In this document: positions 10,679 to 11,160 of the stretch, in pieces
Layout of the letters: every line of letters starts with the position of its first letter
Position numbering within the stretch: the first letter of the stretch is position 1
Translations under genes and position numbers: made by a program
The notes under the pieces: model-generated
Seen by the model: the letters and a program-made list of their open reading frames with translations, nothing else
The model's database searches: none
What the model was told of the DNA's origin: nothing
Assembly: GCF_014333425.1 (NCBI RefSeq)
Contig: NZ_JACRYT010000034.1
Span: 1-11,160 of the forward strand
DNA length: 11,160 nt
Direction of reading: 5' to 3'
From: Zhenpiania hominis
GTDB taxonomy: Bacteria; Bacillota; Clostridia; Peptostreptococcales; Anaerovoracaceae

Positions 10679-11160
10679 AGGCGATTATCGTCAATTTATG
10701 GATAAAACATATATCGGTGAGTGGGACTTGCCGGAAAGCGAGGATTTGACGGTGGAAATTGACCACGCAGAAGTGAACGAGGTCAAAAACGAACGAGGAA
10801 CACAGGAGAAACTGTGTCTGCATCTCAGAGGAGGATACAAGCCTTTGATCCTGAATGCAACCAACGGAGCCAATGTATCCGAAGCTTTAGGGACAAAGGA
10901 TGTGGCAAAATGGCAGGGCAAAAAAATTATTTTGTACCGGGAAAAGGTATCTGCCTTTGGAAAAACAACGATGGCGGTCCGGGTAAGGACGTACGCGCCA
11001 AAAGAAGAGATTTTCTGTGAGGAATGCGGAGGGGGAATTCGGGCAGCGCACGGGAAAAGTCCGCGGCAGCTTGCTGCGTACACAAAAGAAAAATATGGGA
11101 AAGAACTTTGTGCAGCCTGCGCGACAAAGGCGGCGCAGAAAAAAGAAGAACAGGAGGCCA
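10659..11160 (+). CDS. Phage early DNA-metabolism-like protein (3' partial)
   Basis: The frame from ATG 10659 (GGAGAAG 6-7 nt upstream) is open to the window edge, at least 167 aa. The first 110 residues are beta-rich and OB-like in feel: FMDKTYIGEWDLPESEDLTVEI, KLCLHLRGGYKPLILNATNGANV, ALGTKDVAKWQGKKIILYREKV, TTMAVRVRTYAP. Then a zinc-finger pair, FCEECGG ... LCAACATKAAQKK. Conserved proteins with this GEWDLPE...LILN.TN...W.GKKI layout sit upstream of recombination and replication genes in Firmicutes phages, as far as I recall. A single-strand DNA-binding or recombination accessory role is possible, not shown. Confidence 0.75.
   Translation, partial: MSKTKIEGDYRQFMDKTYIGEWDLPESEDLTVEIDHAEVNEVKNERGTQEKLCLHLRGGYKPLILNATNGANVSEALGTKDVAKWQGKKIILYREKVSAFGKTTMAVRVRTYAPKEEIFCEECGGGIRAAHGKSPRQLAAYTKEKYGKELCAACATKAAQKKEEQEA

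Noticed and set aside
1..11160. CRISPR array or insertion sequence
   Set aside because: No regularly spaced direct repeats and no transposase frame with terminal inverted repeats were seen.

Overview
The window looks like temperate-phage DNA from a low-GC Gram-positive host, most likely a member of the Clostridia. Reasons: strong GGAGG ribosome binding sites before nearly every gene, sigma-A-type promoters (TTGACT/TATAAT), many small Zn-ribbon or single-membrane-span phage proteins, a large serine recombinase, and two XRE-type regulators. No structural, packaging or DNA polymerase gene is visible. The species cannot be named from the sequence.

Layout. (1) 1-780: 3' part of a cell-wall peptidase with an SH3-like tail, probably the end of the lysis module, closed by a GNRA-loop terminator. 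(2) 880-3080: a cargo zone with a minus-strand anchored protein of four PPC-like beta repeats, two candidate short structured RNAs on the + strand, and a small CxxC protein. (3) 3160-3300: inverted and direct repeats followed by the 3' part of a tRNA-Gly(CCC) gene. This is an attachment-site-like junction lying between the lysis end and the integrase. (4) 3248-7436: minus-strand lysogeny block with serine recombinase, RhuM/DinD-like protein, YgiT-type zinc finger, a previously unlisted type I toxin-antitoxin locus (26-aa toxin on -, antisense RNA on +), and a zinc-ribbon membrane protein. (5) 7500-8570: control region with a small XRE protein, a LexA-box-like promoter driving a 32-aa peptide, and a CI-like repressor with divergent promoters. 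(6) 8596-11160: rightward early operon of small proteins, interrupted by one minus-strand membrane cargo gene and ending in a protein open at the window edge.

How it may work together. The repressor (125 aa) has a helix-turn-helix but no S24/LexA autocleavage domain. A promoter that carries a near-perfect Gram-positive SOS box lies just beside it and drives a 32-aa peptide. I infer that SOS induction could act through this peptide as an antirepressor. The type I toxin-antitoxin locus, the PPC-repeat protein and the membrane proteins look like genes expressed in the lysogen.

The most notable points are the type I toxin-antitoxin locus at 6210-6480, the SOS-box peptide switch at 7889-8092, and the tRNA-Gly fragment overlapped by the integrase C-terminus. 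Functional statements come from sequence reading only; no database search was possible.
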